This document shows, one piece after another, positions 1 through 13,200 of a DNA stretch of 64,000 bases; within the stretch, counting starts at the first letter, position 1, and each line of letters begins with the position of its first letter. Source of the DNA: Oreocharis arfaki (taxonomy: Eukaryota > Chordata > Aves > Passeriformes > Paramythiidae); NCBI GenBank assembly GCA_013398015.1, contig VZRR01004533.1, positions 260 to 64,259 of the forward strand, written 5' to 3'. The notes under the pieces are model-generated. The model worked only from the letters and a program-made list of their open reading frames with translations. It made no database searches and was not told where the DNA came from. Both the position numbers and the translations under genes were made by a program.

Positions 1-1066
1 TCGGCAAAGCGTAGGCTCGCCTCTCACCCCGAGGCGAACGCTGACCTTTCAGCGCTCTCCTGATAGTCCAGCATAGAAAGGGAAGCTAAAGTTGAACTGA
101 CACAAATTCCGGGCTCGCAGGTTCACAGAATGTTCCCCGTTGGAAGGGCCCGCAAGGATCATGGAGCCCAACTCTTAAGTGACTGGCCCATACAGGCAGT
201 GATCCCACAATCTTGGTGTTACTAGCACCATGCTCCAACCAGCTGAGCTGAGGATTCGAGGAACCTCACACTGATCACCCGCTTGTCCCCTTTGTAAAGG
301 GACGCATCACCCCTACCAGCGCTTCGATGCCCAGATTCTCTGCACAGCCCTTGCCTTCCCATGCCCCTCATTAGGTGGTCCCTGCTGTGTCCATTCCCAT
401 CCCGAGCTCCCTTGGGAGTGTTTTGCAGGCTTGGCACAGGCCGCCTATATTGACCCGCGCCTCCGGGCTTTCCCTGAGCCCTGTTTCTCATGCCCGCGGT
501 GCCTCCCCGAGCTCTGGCCCCCGTAGCCTTGTTCTGGTACTCCTGCTGTTGTGAGCCTTGCAGCAGGCAGCCTCGCCAGGTCCCTGCGGCTGCTGGGCAG
601 GGAGAGTTTAAGGCAGGAGAAAGCCAAAGCTCAGTCTGAGGAGGTGTGCTGCAGGAGGACATTTGCCCGAGGCTGTGGCCTTGGACGTTAAAGTCCCCCG
701 AGGTACCTTATCATGTGCTGGGGAACAGCAGCACCCTGAAAAGGGAACAGAGTGCTTGGGAGCACACAACGGTGCCCTAACAAGCTGTGTACCATAGCTT
801 GAGTGTCCATGTGTCTAAAAGTGATGGACATAGGGTTTAGTAAAAAAGTTGTCAGAGAATGTTTCTGTAAAACATTTGTCATGGTGCTCTCATCTTGAAG
901 ATATAACACAGTTGTGTAAATTTGAGGCTAACTGATGATGCTGTTAGCAAGAAACATATTGTTCCGTCCTGATAGAAATAGGAACTCAGAGATCTTAAAC
1001 AGTGAAATAAATTTTAAAAAGGCTGTTAACGTGTCAGTGACTTGTAGTTTTCTGTTTGTTTTCTAG
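1..1066 (+). other. NOC3L intron 1 (3' part); CpG-dense left edge
   Basis: There is no recognisable exon here. The human protein begins MKA before the sequence encoded at 1067, and no matching ATG with a donor site is found. The first 60 bases and 440-620 are GC-rich with many CpGs, as expected close to a housekeeping promoter, so the start exon probably lies just upstream of the window. Confidence 0.6.
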
Positions 1067-1274
1067 AGAAAAAACACAAAGCGAGTTCCAAGTTTTCGCA
1101 AGTTACTGAGAACTAGTCAAATAAAACTTGACAATAAATTAAAGAATAAACAGTACAAGCAGAAGAGTGCTGCTAAGAAGTATCGTAAAGAACAGAAGAA
1201 GCTAAGGGAGGCTGTCAGAGATGCTATTTCTAGAAAGCCTTTTCCGTTGGAGGAATGCAAGAAAAAACAAGTTG
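1067..1274 (+). CDS. NOC3L: NOC3L coding exon 2
   Basis: Acceptor ttctag, donor g|gtaagt. It encodes the basic N terminus, including VPSFRKLLRTSQIKLDNKLK and KKYRKEQKKLREAVRDA, which matches the start of NOC3L and is likely to carry nucleolar targeting signals. It begins in phase 0 and leaves one base. Confidence 0.94.
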
Positions 1275-4200
1275 GTAAGTGTTTGCTTAGGTATGGGGGG
1301 TCACTGAATATCCTGCTGCTTCCTGTTGTAAAATTTGAGAAAAATACACTTCATTTTCTGTATACAAATAGTTACTGTTTGTGTTGAAAGAGAGGGAGAC
1401 TTGTGAAAAATACAAAATGTAGCTATTCTGGCACCTAGAACTGTCAGTTAAAGACGGTAGAAATGTGTTTGCACTGATCATTATTGGATGTCACAGTAAA
1501 GGGGCAATGTTCTGGGATAACAAAACCCACATCCATAAAGGTCGGTGAGCTCCAGGTTGAAGTAAGCTCAAAGCTAAAATGGTCTCAAAGGTGTACATGG
1601 GGTTTAGTTTTCAAGGGGGAATATACATATGGGATCTTAATCTGTCAACATCATCTTCTAAAATAGCTGGAAAATGGGAGGAAAAAGAGGAAGAAGATGC
1701 TCTTCCACTGGACATGATGGATGAAGATGACTTAAAATTAATGGAGGATTTGGCCCAAAAAGCATCCTTTTTAACCAGAGATCTTTCTTCTAAGTGAGTT
1801 GTTCTGTCTCCTTTTCGTACTAATTCTGCCTTGTGTGGTTAATATGTAATTAATATGTAAAGTTATGCATTTATCAGGAGGTCTCTTTCAGTCTGGTGTT
1901 TCTTTGCAGCTCCAGTTTAGTGTTTCCTCAGCCTGTCAGTACTTCAGTATTCGTTTATTGATGTGTATCAGTACATTCAGGTGCTCTGCCTGAGCTTCAG
2001 TATACTGCTTCTGTAGTGCTCCTTCCTGGGAGGTCCCTGGCTGTGAGATGAGTACTATCCCTCAAACTGAAAGAAATGCTTCAATCTGTAAACAGAGGCT
2101 ATTTTAATATATAGAGTATTCAGGATATCCCCTGGACTGTGGGCCACTATACATACTGCACTGTGGATTGCTGGGAAAAAATAAAAAGGATTATTTAAGC
2201 CATGTCTGTAAACACATGCAACACCAAAACATTCATACAAAAAGTTTGTTACCAGTTTTGTGGACCCATGCATTGGGTAGAGTTCACAGTGACATGTGTA
2301 GAAGGATAGTGCTCCTAGTTGTAGAATAGTATTTACAAATACAGTTCTACAGAGCTGTCTGGTTACGCAACTGTTTGAAAATCTTAGCCTGCCTTTTTGA
2401 TGGATGTGAAAAGACTCTCTATGCCTAGCTGCTGTGGGGTGGTTTTAATTTGTTAATGCTGATTCTGCTTAGTAATTAGTAATTTAGTCTGGTTTCGAAG
2501 GAAAGTAGTGAGTGGCTTTTTATTTCCAAAGTTGCAGTTGTGCTGTGTTCTACTGCATGGTCTCTTGTAGCCACACTGCAAGTTCTTGAATTAGAAGAAT
2601 TTTATTTTAAACTTTCCCCTTTCCCCAAACTAACTGTGTGTGATACAAGTTTAAAGTCTTGCAAAACTCAAAATTTATTGTGTGGTTTTATTTAGAGACA
2701 TTTTGCAAAATGTAGTTCTATGTGTCTTACATTCATTATGCCAGAATGTTTTTGGGGTGGTAGGAAAACAGTGGAAGTGGTTGCTCTTTTACCTGTTTTA
2801 CCGTTACAGGCTTTTAGCTCCTTTCATGGTGTTCTCTTAAATTGGACAACTTGTCTTTTCAATCTGCTTTACTCTGGTCAGATATAATCTGTCTTAAAAA
2901 CTTGTCAGATACCATGCCACTTACAAATTGTGTGTTCTTAGTAGCACAGACTAATTACTTACCTTCTTGTACACTTATGTGTAGTTTAGGAGCATACCTG
3001 TGGAAGGGTGATACACCACACTGTTGTCCTTGCAGAGGGGGGTGTGACACAGGCTTTGCCAATAGGCAGACTAGAAGAGTGGTAGAAATAGTGGTAAAAG
3101 CAACCATGGAGTAGGGTAGATAAAAATGGTCACTGCCCCACTCATTATCACATCCTGGTTAAGCCTCACCTGGAAGGTCAAGAGGGAGAGAGAGGCTGTG
3201 GGACATCTTAAGGAAGACTGGGCTATTTGTCCAGTGAGAGGATCCCAGTCCTGCTGGCTTGCTGGTGGAGTCCTTCATGGCAGGACTGCTTGGGGTGGTT
3301 TAATGGGCCTCAGCGCTGCCAGGGCAGCTGCTCTGCTATGAGGGAGCACAGGAGGCAAGGAAGGACGAGTAAAACAGCACCCTGGCCTGGGTGAGAGGCA
3401 GACACTTAATCCAGCTGGTCAGGCATGGTTCTTGTCTAATTACATGGCTGGTTCATTTCATTTGCCTTGTATTTTCCAGTGAACCTGTTCACGTCAAAAA
3501 ACGAAAACATGAAAGTGTGATTGAGAAATACGAGAAGGTGCCAAGACGTTTGCAAACAGAGCCAGAAAAAGAACTCATCCATCTGCTCCCCATCAAGGAT
3601 AAGACTGGCATTATTCCTCAAGCTGTGGAAAAGCCAGGTAAGACACAGATTCCAGAACTGGTATAGTAGCCAAGAAGTATATAATTTATTCTTTTAAAAT
3701 TCACAGTGTTTATTATGTGTTTGACACTAGAAACTGTAATTTTGCAGTTCCCAATGTTGCACATGATGAAGAAGAGGACACAGACGATATGGAGGAAGCA
3801 GAAGGTAATAAAACATTATGTTTGTTCTTTGTTGTTTTTTTTTTTCAAGTCACTGACATACCTGTTTCCCAAGGAAGTTTGTAATTGAAATGTATTTGTT
3901 CAGGATGTTTTTGAGTATGTTCAGTACCATGTTGCCACCAAAGCATAACTGTTATTCAAAGCTTGCATTCTTGCCTGTTAGAATCTCAGGAATGGCTGGC
4001 TTTAGATTCTCTTTCTTCAAAATCATTTTGATTTCTCACCTGGAACTTCTGCTTGCATGAAGTCCCTTTTATCCTTTGTGTTGTATTTGCTAGTAAGAAG
4101 GAAAATATTGGTCTTATATAAAGAATATCTGTGTGATTCTATTTTGATTACTCTGAAATCATTTTGAAATGCAGTTCAGGACACAGACTTTGTAGGCTTC

Positions 4201-7200
4201 AAGTGTCTGTCTTTGTCTTTAATTTTTTTACTTAAAACATCAATACCAGGAAACTGAGATTTTGGTTTGTAGTTGGCTATTGAGTTAATAGTCATGTTCA
4301 AGTCACGTTGCTACTTCTGGGTTCTTACTGTCTAAATATAATCTGAAGTTTAGGAAGGAGATACTTGTAGCAAAATAATACTCAGAAAACACAAACAAAA
4401 CAATTGTATTTTTGAAAGAAAAAGTGAATGGTGAATAATTTGATACGAGTTGCAGAGCACTGCCGTTGCTTGGCATGATTGGGGTAATATGCTGTGTTTA
4501 TATGTTCCCACTGTACTCAGAGAACACCATGGGCAGATTCAAAAACATTTAGTCCACTTCTTTTTGCAAGCAAAAGATTTTGAAGTGGAGCAAAAATAAA
4601 TCTGTGGGTTTGCTCTAGCAAAGTCATTCTTAAAACTTCTTTGACTGTGGAACTTCTTGTGTTACTCTTGTGTGGTCTTACCAGGGTACCCATCTGAAAT
4701 GCAGTATCTGCAACATGGTATTTGTTAAGTGACTTCCCCTCTTTTCTAACTCTCACATCTGTGCCAGACTTTAATGAGGAGCCCCTGCCTATTCTCACTC
4801 CTGAGGAAATGGCTGCTCAAAGGAGACAAAAGCTGCAGGAGAGGAAGATGCACATAGCTGCCTTAGCATCTGCTATTCTGTCAGAGCCAGACAGCAATGT
4901 AGGTACATTTTCTTAACCTGCATGTACGTGTATCTGTGTTGTGCACTAAGTCAAGAAATAAAGATTTGAAGTGAGCAAACAGTAGCAAAAGCACAAGAAC
5001 ATATGGATAGAACAAAGAAAAGGTCAGTGTTGTATCACTTCTGTTATTTTTTGTACAAGCTACCTTGTTCCTTAAGCATGCCCCTTATGTAAGCTTTGAT
5101 TTCAGGGTTGTGTGTGATAATTCTCAATGCTTGAGGATATGCTAATAATTTTCTGTAATTCTGTGCAAGTTTGTAATTGCAGGATATTTTGAACATTCCT
5201 GAGATTAAAAATTTGTTGGGAAATCTAGCATTTCATGGCTCTTTATGCAGTGCTAAGAAGATTCTGAGTAACTGCTGAGTTAATGTACATTGTGTTTGTC
5301 TCTTGGTTTGCAGTTGATGTGCATCTGATGTCTGCCTATTTTCTTCAAACAGGTTAAGAAGTTGAAGGAGCTGCGGGCCATGCTGATGGAGCAGGATCCT
5401 AATGTGGCTGTGATAGTTCGGAAGCTGGTCATGGTGTCTTTGATGGAGATATTCAAAGATATTGCACCTTCATACAAAATTCGGCCTCTGACTGAAGCAG
5501 AGAAGGCTACCAAGGTGAAATATCAAATGTATTTGTAGTGTATGTGAGCAATAAAAAATTTTTTCAGCTATGCCAAATACTAATACTGATTTGTTTAATA
5601 TGAATGTATGGTTTTGAGCAAAGGGACAAATACACAAATACTTGTGGAAGCTTTGAAGCTGTGACACTTTCAGGAGCAGAGGTTTTTGTTTTGAACCTTT
5701 AATTCTTACATACTTCCTTCAATAAGTTGGTGACATGCAGGTGGTAATGGAGGGGAAAAGTAGTGTCTGAAAGTAGTATACCAAACCTGGGTGACTTTCC
5801 TCATTAAACTTGGAATAAGGTCCTGCACTGAAGAGAATTAGAAAGAGAGCAAATTATGCAATATTGTCACCTAACTGGCATGGATTTCTTTGAAATGTGT
5901 TCACCAATTTGCCGAACAAATGCAGAGCAACTTGTTTTCTGGAGCTTGTTTTTAACCAATTATTTTGGAGGTTTTTTGAGTATAGGTTTAGTGCAGTTTA
6001 GAGTCATGGTTTTAAAATAACATCTAGTTGATAATGTTACTTCAAACTCTGTAAATGAAATAGGCCTAGTTGGAAAAGGCCCTCTGAAGACATCTGTAGA
6101 AAAATGCAGAAATATTTTACTTTTATTACATTTCTAGGAATGTCTGTCTAGAAGAAAAAACTATTTAGATATTTGATATTTGTTTTAAAACTTCTTTTTT
6201 TTCACCATTGGCTAGTTTCAGTATTTAGCTCTCCAAATAAAATCTCATTTCTGTTATGTTTACAGGTTAAAAAAGAAACTCAGAAACTGAGAGAGTTTGA
6301 AGAAGGCCTTGTAAGCCAGTATAAATTTTACTTGGAAAATCTGGAACAAACAATTAAAGGTACAGTCAACACTTCCCATTTTTTGTAGTAAAGGCAAAGT
6401 GGTTTGCAGCAGTTTCCCTCCTCTGAATGAATGCTACCTTCTGTCTTCAAGATAGCACTTGCATGAAGTCTGCAGGGGAATGCCTGCAATCACTAAAAAT
6501 TTAAATATTTATAAGACCACCATCATTCTGAATAGTAATCACTTAAAATAATATTTTGTGCAGATTGGAAGCAAAGGAAGTTGAAGAAAAGCAATGTCAT
6601 CTCATTAAAGGCATATAAAGGTCTAGCAGAGGTAGCAGTGAAGTGTCTGTGTGAGCTGCTTGTGGCCCTACCCCACTTCAACTTCCACAATAACATTATT
6701 GTTCTCATTGTTCCACTGATGAATGATCCATCTAAAATGGTAAGTGATTTTCTGATAAGAGGGAGTTCTTGTTTTATGTAAAAAATAATTATTTCTGAGC
6801 TTTATTCCCCAATATCTAGATCTTGTGGCTGTATCTTTTCAGTATTTTACAGGCTGTGTGCACTTTGTAATTAGTAAATACCATGAGTATTGTCTGTTAC
6901 CAGCTGTGGACTTGGCTTTACAGAACAATTTGTGTGTTTGGCTTTTCAGATTTCTGAACTGTGTGTTGAGGCAGTTAAGAAGCTCTTTAAACAGGACAAG
7001 TTGGGCTATGCTTCCCTTGGTGTAGTTAAGGTCATTTCTGGCCTTGTGAGGGGTAGAAATTACGATGTCAGACCTGAGGTAAGAGTCTTTGTGTTGTACA
7101 TCACAATATTCTTCTGTCAAAAGTTTAAAAAAATCCAAACGTTAAAGTTACTGCAGCTGCTGGCTACAGAAAAGCAGAATTTCCTCACTCTGTCAGACCA

Positions 7201-10200
7201 CAGACAGTTCAGGATTAGGCTGAGCCAGAGAGTTAGAGAGGCATGGAGCAAGGGAAGGAGACTGGGACGTGGAGATCAGATCCTGCCAGAGACAAGGGTT
7301 AAGTCAGGTGGGGAGACTTGAAGTGAGAGGCAAATGGAGGAATGGATAGAAATGGACAGTGCTGGGGAAGGAACTGGGAACAGAGATTAAGAGATACAGG
7401 TGTGAAGGAAGAGGAGGGGAGTAAACAGAGGAACCTTTGACCAGCAAAGCCCACTAGCTGGAATGGAATTCAGTATTTCTTACACTTTGTTCCTATCAGG
7501 TTGTAGATCACCTTTTATTGTATTTATTTTATTTTACAATAGGTGTTAAAAGTATTTCTTCACTTAAGAATTAAGGAAGTAGAATTACAAAAAGATTCTG
7601 AAGACATTGCACCTAAGAAAAAGTTCATGACTTACAAAGAGAAAAGAAAAAATCTTTCCAGAATGCAAAGAAAGGTATGACGTGCTTTTTCATGCTCTGC
7701 TTCTGTTACTTCATGTATCAATTTGTTCCAGCAATGATTGTACATCTGCTGCTGCCATTGTTAACTCTCAGCATCAGTGATCAGTTTTTGCATTATATTA
7801 GAAAATGTATGAGGTTTTACAGGGAATTTAATTATCTTCCTATTTTTTCCCTCTTTCCTGTGTTGATAATGCTTCTGATTGGTTGTTTCTGATAGCAGGG
7901 TTACCCTGTAGAATCCCAGGGTGACTTAAGCAACTTACCAGGCGTAGAAAATTTGTTCTCTGGGTGTCTTTGCAACTTGGATATCCAGACAGGTTGGAAA
8001 CATTTAATCTGTTGTCTTAAAATCAACTGTATATTTTCAGTGGAAGAAAGCAGAAGAGAAACTGGAACGAGAACTCCTGGAAGCAGAAGCCTCAGAAAGT
8101 AAAGAAAAGAAACTGAAGTTGGTAAGTAATTGAGAGACTATTTCCCTATTTTTGCAGAGTGGCAGCTCCTAACCCTTTTGTAACTAAATGTCTTCCCTCA
8201 GTCCCAACCTGTCAGCATTCCACATCTCTAGATCACGCTGTCAGCTAACAAATGCTTTGCCTGTGACAGTGATCTAGGTTTCAGTAAACCAAGCTCTCAG
8301 TTACCCAGGAAGGCAAATGGTAGCCATTCCTATTTCTGCTCTCTGCTCGAAAAGGTATTGAATCCACTGACAAATGTCCTCCAGTGTTCCATAGGACACT
8401 AAGTAGTGGGTGTTACAGCCTCTCAGAGTGGCCTTTAGGCAAAGGAGAGAGTCAGGGGCAGGAGAGCACTGGAGGACAAGAGCTTGTCAGCGTAAGAAGA
8501 GCACAGATGGCAGTGCCAGGACTGGTTTGGAAGGCCTGAGTGCAGGCTTGGATAGAGAGAAGCATTTCAGTTGAGTTCAAGTGAAGTAGAAATGTCTATT
8601 TTACACTATTAAGTATTTAATTTTGTTTTCTTTCCTTTAGCACACAGAGACCTTGAATATTGTATTTGTAACTTACTTCAGGATCTTGAAGAAAGCTCAG
8701 AAGTCTCCACTTTTGCCAGCTGTGCTAGAAGGTCTTGCAAAGTAAGAACTGACTGCCTTCCTTTGTGTGTGTTGGAAAGAGATAAAGCACTAAAGAAATG
8801 TTTGTCTCTGAAGGGGATTTAAGCAGTGAGAAAGCATAGTCCCTGACAAATTAGTTGAAATTCTTTTATTTCTCTGCTGAAGTTTTCAGCTGTTTCCAAG
8901 GGCATCATTTCCCAAGATAGAATTGATGAGTTGCAAATGCTGCAGGGTGTGATGTGATTGCATTATTTTGTCTGATGAGTTGCTGAAGGACACAAGCATG
9001 TTGTTAATGCTCTAGAAAAGCCATGATTAGCATTTGGGGGCTGAATCATGCTTTCCTGTGAAGATAGTAAATGTTCAGCCTTTGATTTAGCCTGCTTTTA
9101 AGGTGTGGATCTTGGCAATTCAGAACACTTTGAACTGAGTTTACAGATAATGTCTATAGTTTAAAAATGAAAATCTCTTTGATTCAAGGTTTGCTCATCT
9201 CATAAATGTGGAATTTTTTGATGACCTATTGATTGTCCTTCATTCCCTTATTGCATCTGGGGTAAGTTGAGTTTTATTACAGTTTTCTTAAAATTCCTTT
9301 CTTTTGGGTACCTAATCAGTTTTGTATTCTTAGGATTTAAGCTATCGTGAGAGTCTTCACTGCATTCTCAGTGCTTTTCATATACTCTCTGGTCAAGGTA
9401 AGAGATTTTTAAAAACAAATTTTTGTTTAATGTTGCCTGATAAATAAATGGAGTAAATGTGTTTATCTGGGATTATGTTTATAGGTGATGTTCTTAACAT
9501 TGATCCAATGAAATTTTACACACATCTTTACAAGACGCTGTTCAGCCTACATGCAGGTAATTCCAGATTCTTATTTTCGCTGTTCACCTAGATAATGTTT
9601 ATTCTGTTTCTTTGCTATGAAAACCTTTATGTAGCATTAATAAACTACACTTTCTTAAAGACCTCTGATTTCTGAAAAGATTATTGTCTGGTTTAACCTA
9701 CTTTTTTTTCTCTAGTTGCACATTGCATTACTGCAATACAATACTTGAATTATTATTGCAGTACATGGTAACAGGTTCTAATAATGTCATTTCATTAGGA
9801 AATGCCAATTATTTGATCTTGGATAAGCATTTATCCTGTCCTTAGTTTAAATTTTTTTACTTCCTTATAATTACTTCTTTCAGTGGCAATTTAAAAATTC
9901 TTGTCTTTTTTCTCTATTTCTTTCTCCAATAAAGAAAAAATACCTGATGTTTTCAATATAATTTTAAAAATTAAATTTAAATTCTGTTTTCTAAAATTTT
10001 TTAGTATATATTTCTGATTTTTGTAATTATGACATTTTAATTTTCTAATCCAAATATTCCAGTAATTCTGAGAAGTTAAATAATTGATGAAAAAAAGAGA
10101 TGTATAAAATTTGAAATTAACATACTTTTAATTAACTTCAGAAATATGGGTTCACTAAGAATTAAAGATTAAGAGTAAACATTCTGCGGTTCTGGATGGG

Positions 10201-13200
10201 TAAAAAACTAAATCTTTGCATTGTTTAGTAGTTTATAGAAAATGATATAATGAATGCATTTAGGATTAAAACAGTAGCTGTGTTTAATGTTCAGACATTT
10301 TTGATGGAACAAGTATTTTCTTAGAAAGGAGCACAGAAACAGTGACACATTTTTTCTGTTCAAAGCTGGACTATTTTGACCAAAAAAGGGTGGATGCTTA
10401 ATATCTGTGTCACGAGAAGTGTCTGAGCCTCCCATCTTTCATGCTGTTCTTGGTTCCCAGTGTGCAGCCCGTAGCAGAGTATGCAGCTGTATGTCCATGA
10501 AGTGGTTATTTACTCTTTGAAATTCTGCTTTTGAGGTGGCACCAACGAGGACATCGGGATTGTGCTGCAGTGCCTGGATGTCATGTTTGCCAAGAGGAGA
10601 AAGCAAGTCTCCCAGCAGCGAGCCCTTGCTTTCCTAAAGCGACTTTCCATCCTTGCTCTTCATGTACTTCCAAATTCCAGTGTTGGGATCTTGGCAACAA
10701 ACAGGGTATTCATGCAAGTGAGTTTTACTTGTTGAAATTTTTAGCTTACTGGCTAAAGGTTATTGAATTTTTTGATAAATTGAATTTATGCAAGACTTTT
10801 TAAGGCATCTTTACCGAAAGTATGGAAACAGAGTATCCTTAAATGCTGCTGATACTGAATAATGAGGAATGAATCCTGAAACTGCCTTAACCATGTTATA
10901 ATTGGGTGTGTAGTATAAGCAACTCAGTTTCTGCTTTTTTTATGTTGTAGACATTCCCAAAGATGGACCTCTTACTAGACAATGAATCTCAAGGCAGTGG
11001 AGTTTATCTCCCAGAATTAGAGGAACCAGAGCATTGCAATGCCCAGAACACAGCGCTATGGGAGCTGCATCTACTGCAGGTTTGTGAGTAACTCAGGGAT
11101 TTGGGAAGTAACAGCAGTAAAGCTGCTCAATGTTTAGGTGCTTAACACAAATGGAGAACAGAGGTCTTCAGCCTTATCTATCAAGTCTTGGCCCACATGA
11201 GCCTATTCCAACAGAGTGGAAGAGGAAGATCAACACAGTGGTATGGAAGGATGAGCTCACTGGATCTTACTGCAGGTTGCCTTATTAGATTCCTCTGCAG
11301 ACTTTTTAAGTCTGTTAAGTTCCCTTGCAGTCCAGCCCTCGTTCCAGGAGGAACTGACACCTTGATCTGTCATTCCAGTCAGGGTTTGGAGAGGGCTTCC
11401 TCTGCCCTTTCCCCTGTTTTCTGGGAGTAGGAGTTATCTAACTGTGGAGAATCATGCTCACAGCATGATATGAGGGAATAAATGCATGACTGGGTGTTCT
11501 CATTCACTTAACCCCAGAAACTGACTGATTTTGAGGTGCTTGGTTTCTAAAATAAAAGCAGACCTTCCATCTTACAGAAATGGAAATATGAGAATCTATA
11601 GATACAGACATGATCCCTTACTGTCTGTCTACTGCCTTCATTCTTCCTTTCTTTCAGAGACATTATCATCCAACAGTGCAGAAATTTGCATCTCACCTTA
11701 TTGCTGGAGCTCCAACTGAAGGCTCAGGAGCTCTTCCCCTTGATTTGAGCCAAAGGTGAGTTATCAAAGAGTTCTCTTATTTTCCAAATAGGCTCTGAAA
11801 GGAAGCTGTTGCTTACACTATATTAAAGGAATTCCTAAAAATAATTATCTATAAAATTAAGGACTCTGATCTTCAAACTCTCTTTGTTCTTCTGCCAGTA
11901 CAGAATGTTGGCTGCCTTTTTCTTTTTTTTTTTTTCCTTTTGTGACTTGTTGCCAGGCTGTGACAAGGGAAAACATCTCAAAGCACAGTGTGTTTTCGTC
12001 CCCCGGGAGCAAAATATCTTCAGCAGCAGCCCTGATCTGAATATGGATCAGGATCACTGAGCTGGGGCTGTCCAGTGGAAACTAGAACCCAAGTTGCAGT
12101 GTAAGGTCTGTAGTAGGTTAAAATGTGAGAACCGCCATCCTGGCTCAGACTAAGATCTAATTCAGCATCCTGTCTTTGGCAGTGGCTGGCAGCTGGTGCC
12201 TTGTGAAAAGTAAAACCAGGGCATACACGTAAGACATGCTCTGAGCAGTGTCCTGGCCTCTGACAGGTTTCAGCTTGGTGGATTTCCTGAACCTCATACC
12301 ATTTTCTGTTAGTACCTCTCTCTTCACGGAGTTCTTGCCAAAACTGTTACAATGTCCCTTGAATCAGAGCACACATTTTACAAATGCAGCATTGTTTGGA
12401 AAGGGTTCTATGAGTCCACAGCTCCTTATGGTAAGACCTGCTTTGTTTTGTTTTGAGCCTGGTGCCAGTTCGCTTCATTTAACAGCCCCTGGTTCTCTGG
12501 GAGCTGAAGTGAACAGTCTGCTCTATCACACTCTTCCTGTGCCTCATAGGACTTGGCAGACCTCAATCATATCATGCCTTCACCTACTGTCTCTCCTGGA
12601 TAGAGTGATCCAGCTCAGATAGGAGCTGTTGCATATTTTCCATCAACTTTATTGCATGTTCCTGCACTTTTACCAATTTAAGTACTTCAAGATGAAATTG
12701 GAGACTCAGTTGCAGTATTTTAAATATGGATGATCTATGGATTTATACACTGATGTAACTAATTTCTATTGTGTTCTCTGTTTCTTTTCAACTCCAAACA
12801 GCACTAAAGTCACAATCTCATTAAAGTATCTGTCATAACAAGATTTTTTTTCTTTAAGTGATAGTGGTCAGCTCAGTGCCTATTGTTTTTATGTTGGGTT
12901 GCTTTTTCCAACACTAAATTTCATTTGCCATTCTTCTGATCATCTCATACGTTTCTCCACCAGTAGCTCATTCTTACTACACAAGTAACTTGGTGTTCTC
13001 CAGCTCTTTTTTTGAGCATGTTGGAAAGCACAGGTCCTGGAAAACACTTTGTGGAAATCCAGTTTCTTCCTGCCATTGCAAAAACTGACCATAGACCCCT
13101 GTCCTCTGTTTCCTGTCTTTCAACCAGTTCTTTTCTGTGATGGTCTTCCCTGTTCTCCCATGGATGCTTTTTCATAAAACCCTTTGGTAAGGAACTGGTG

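Noticed and set aside
8967..9052. Possible C/D-box snoRNA in a NOC3L intron (ctgatga followed by ctga)
   Set aside because: The flanking bases do not form a terminal stem, and convincing C' and D' boxes are missing.
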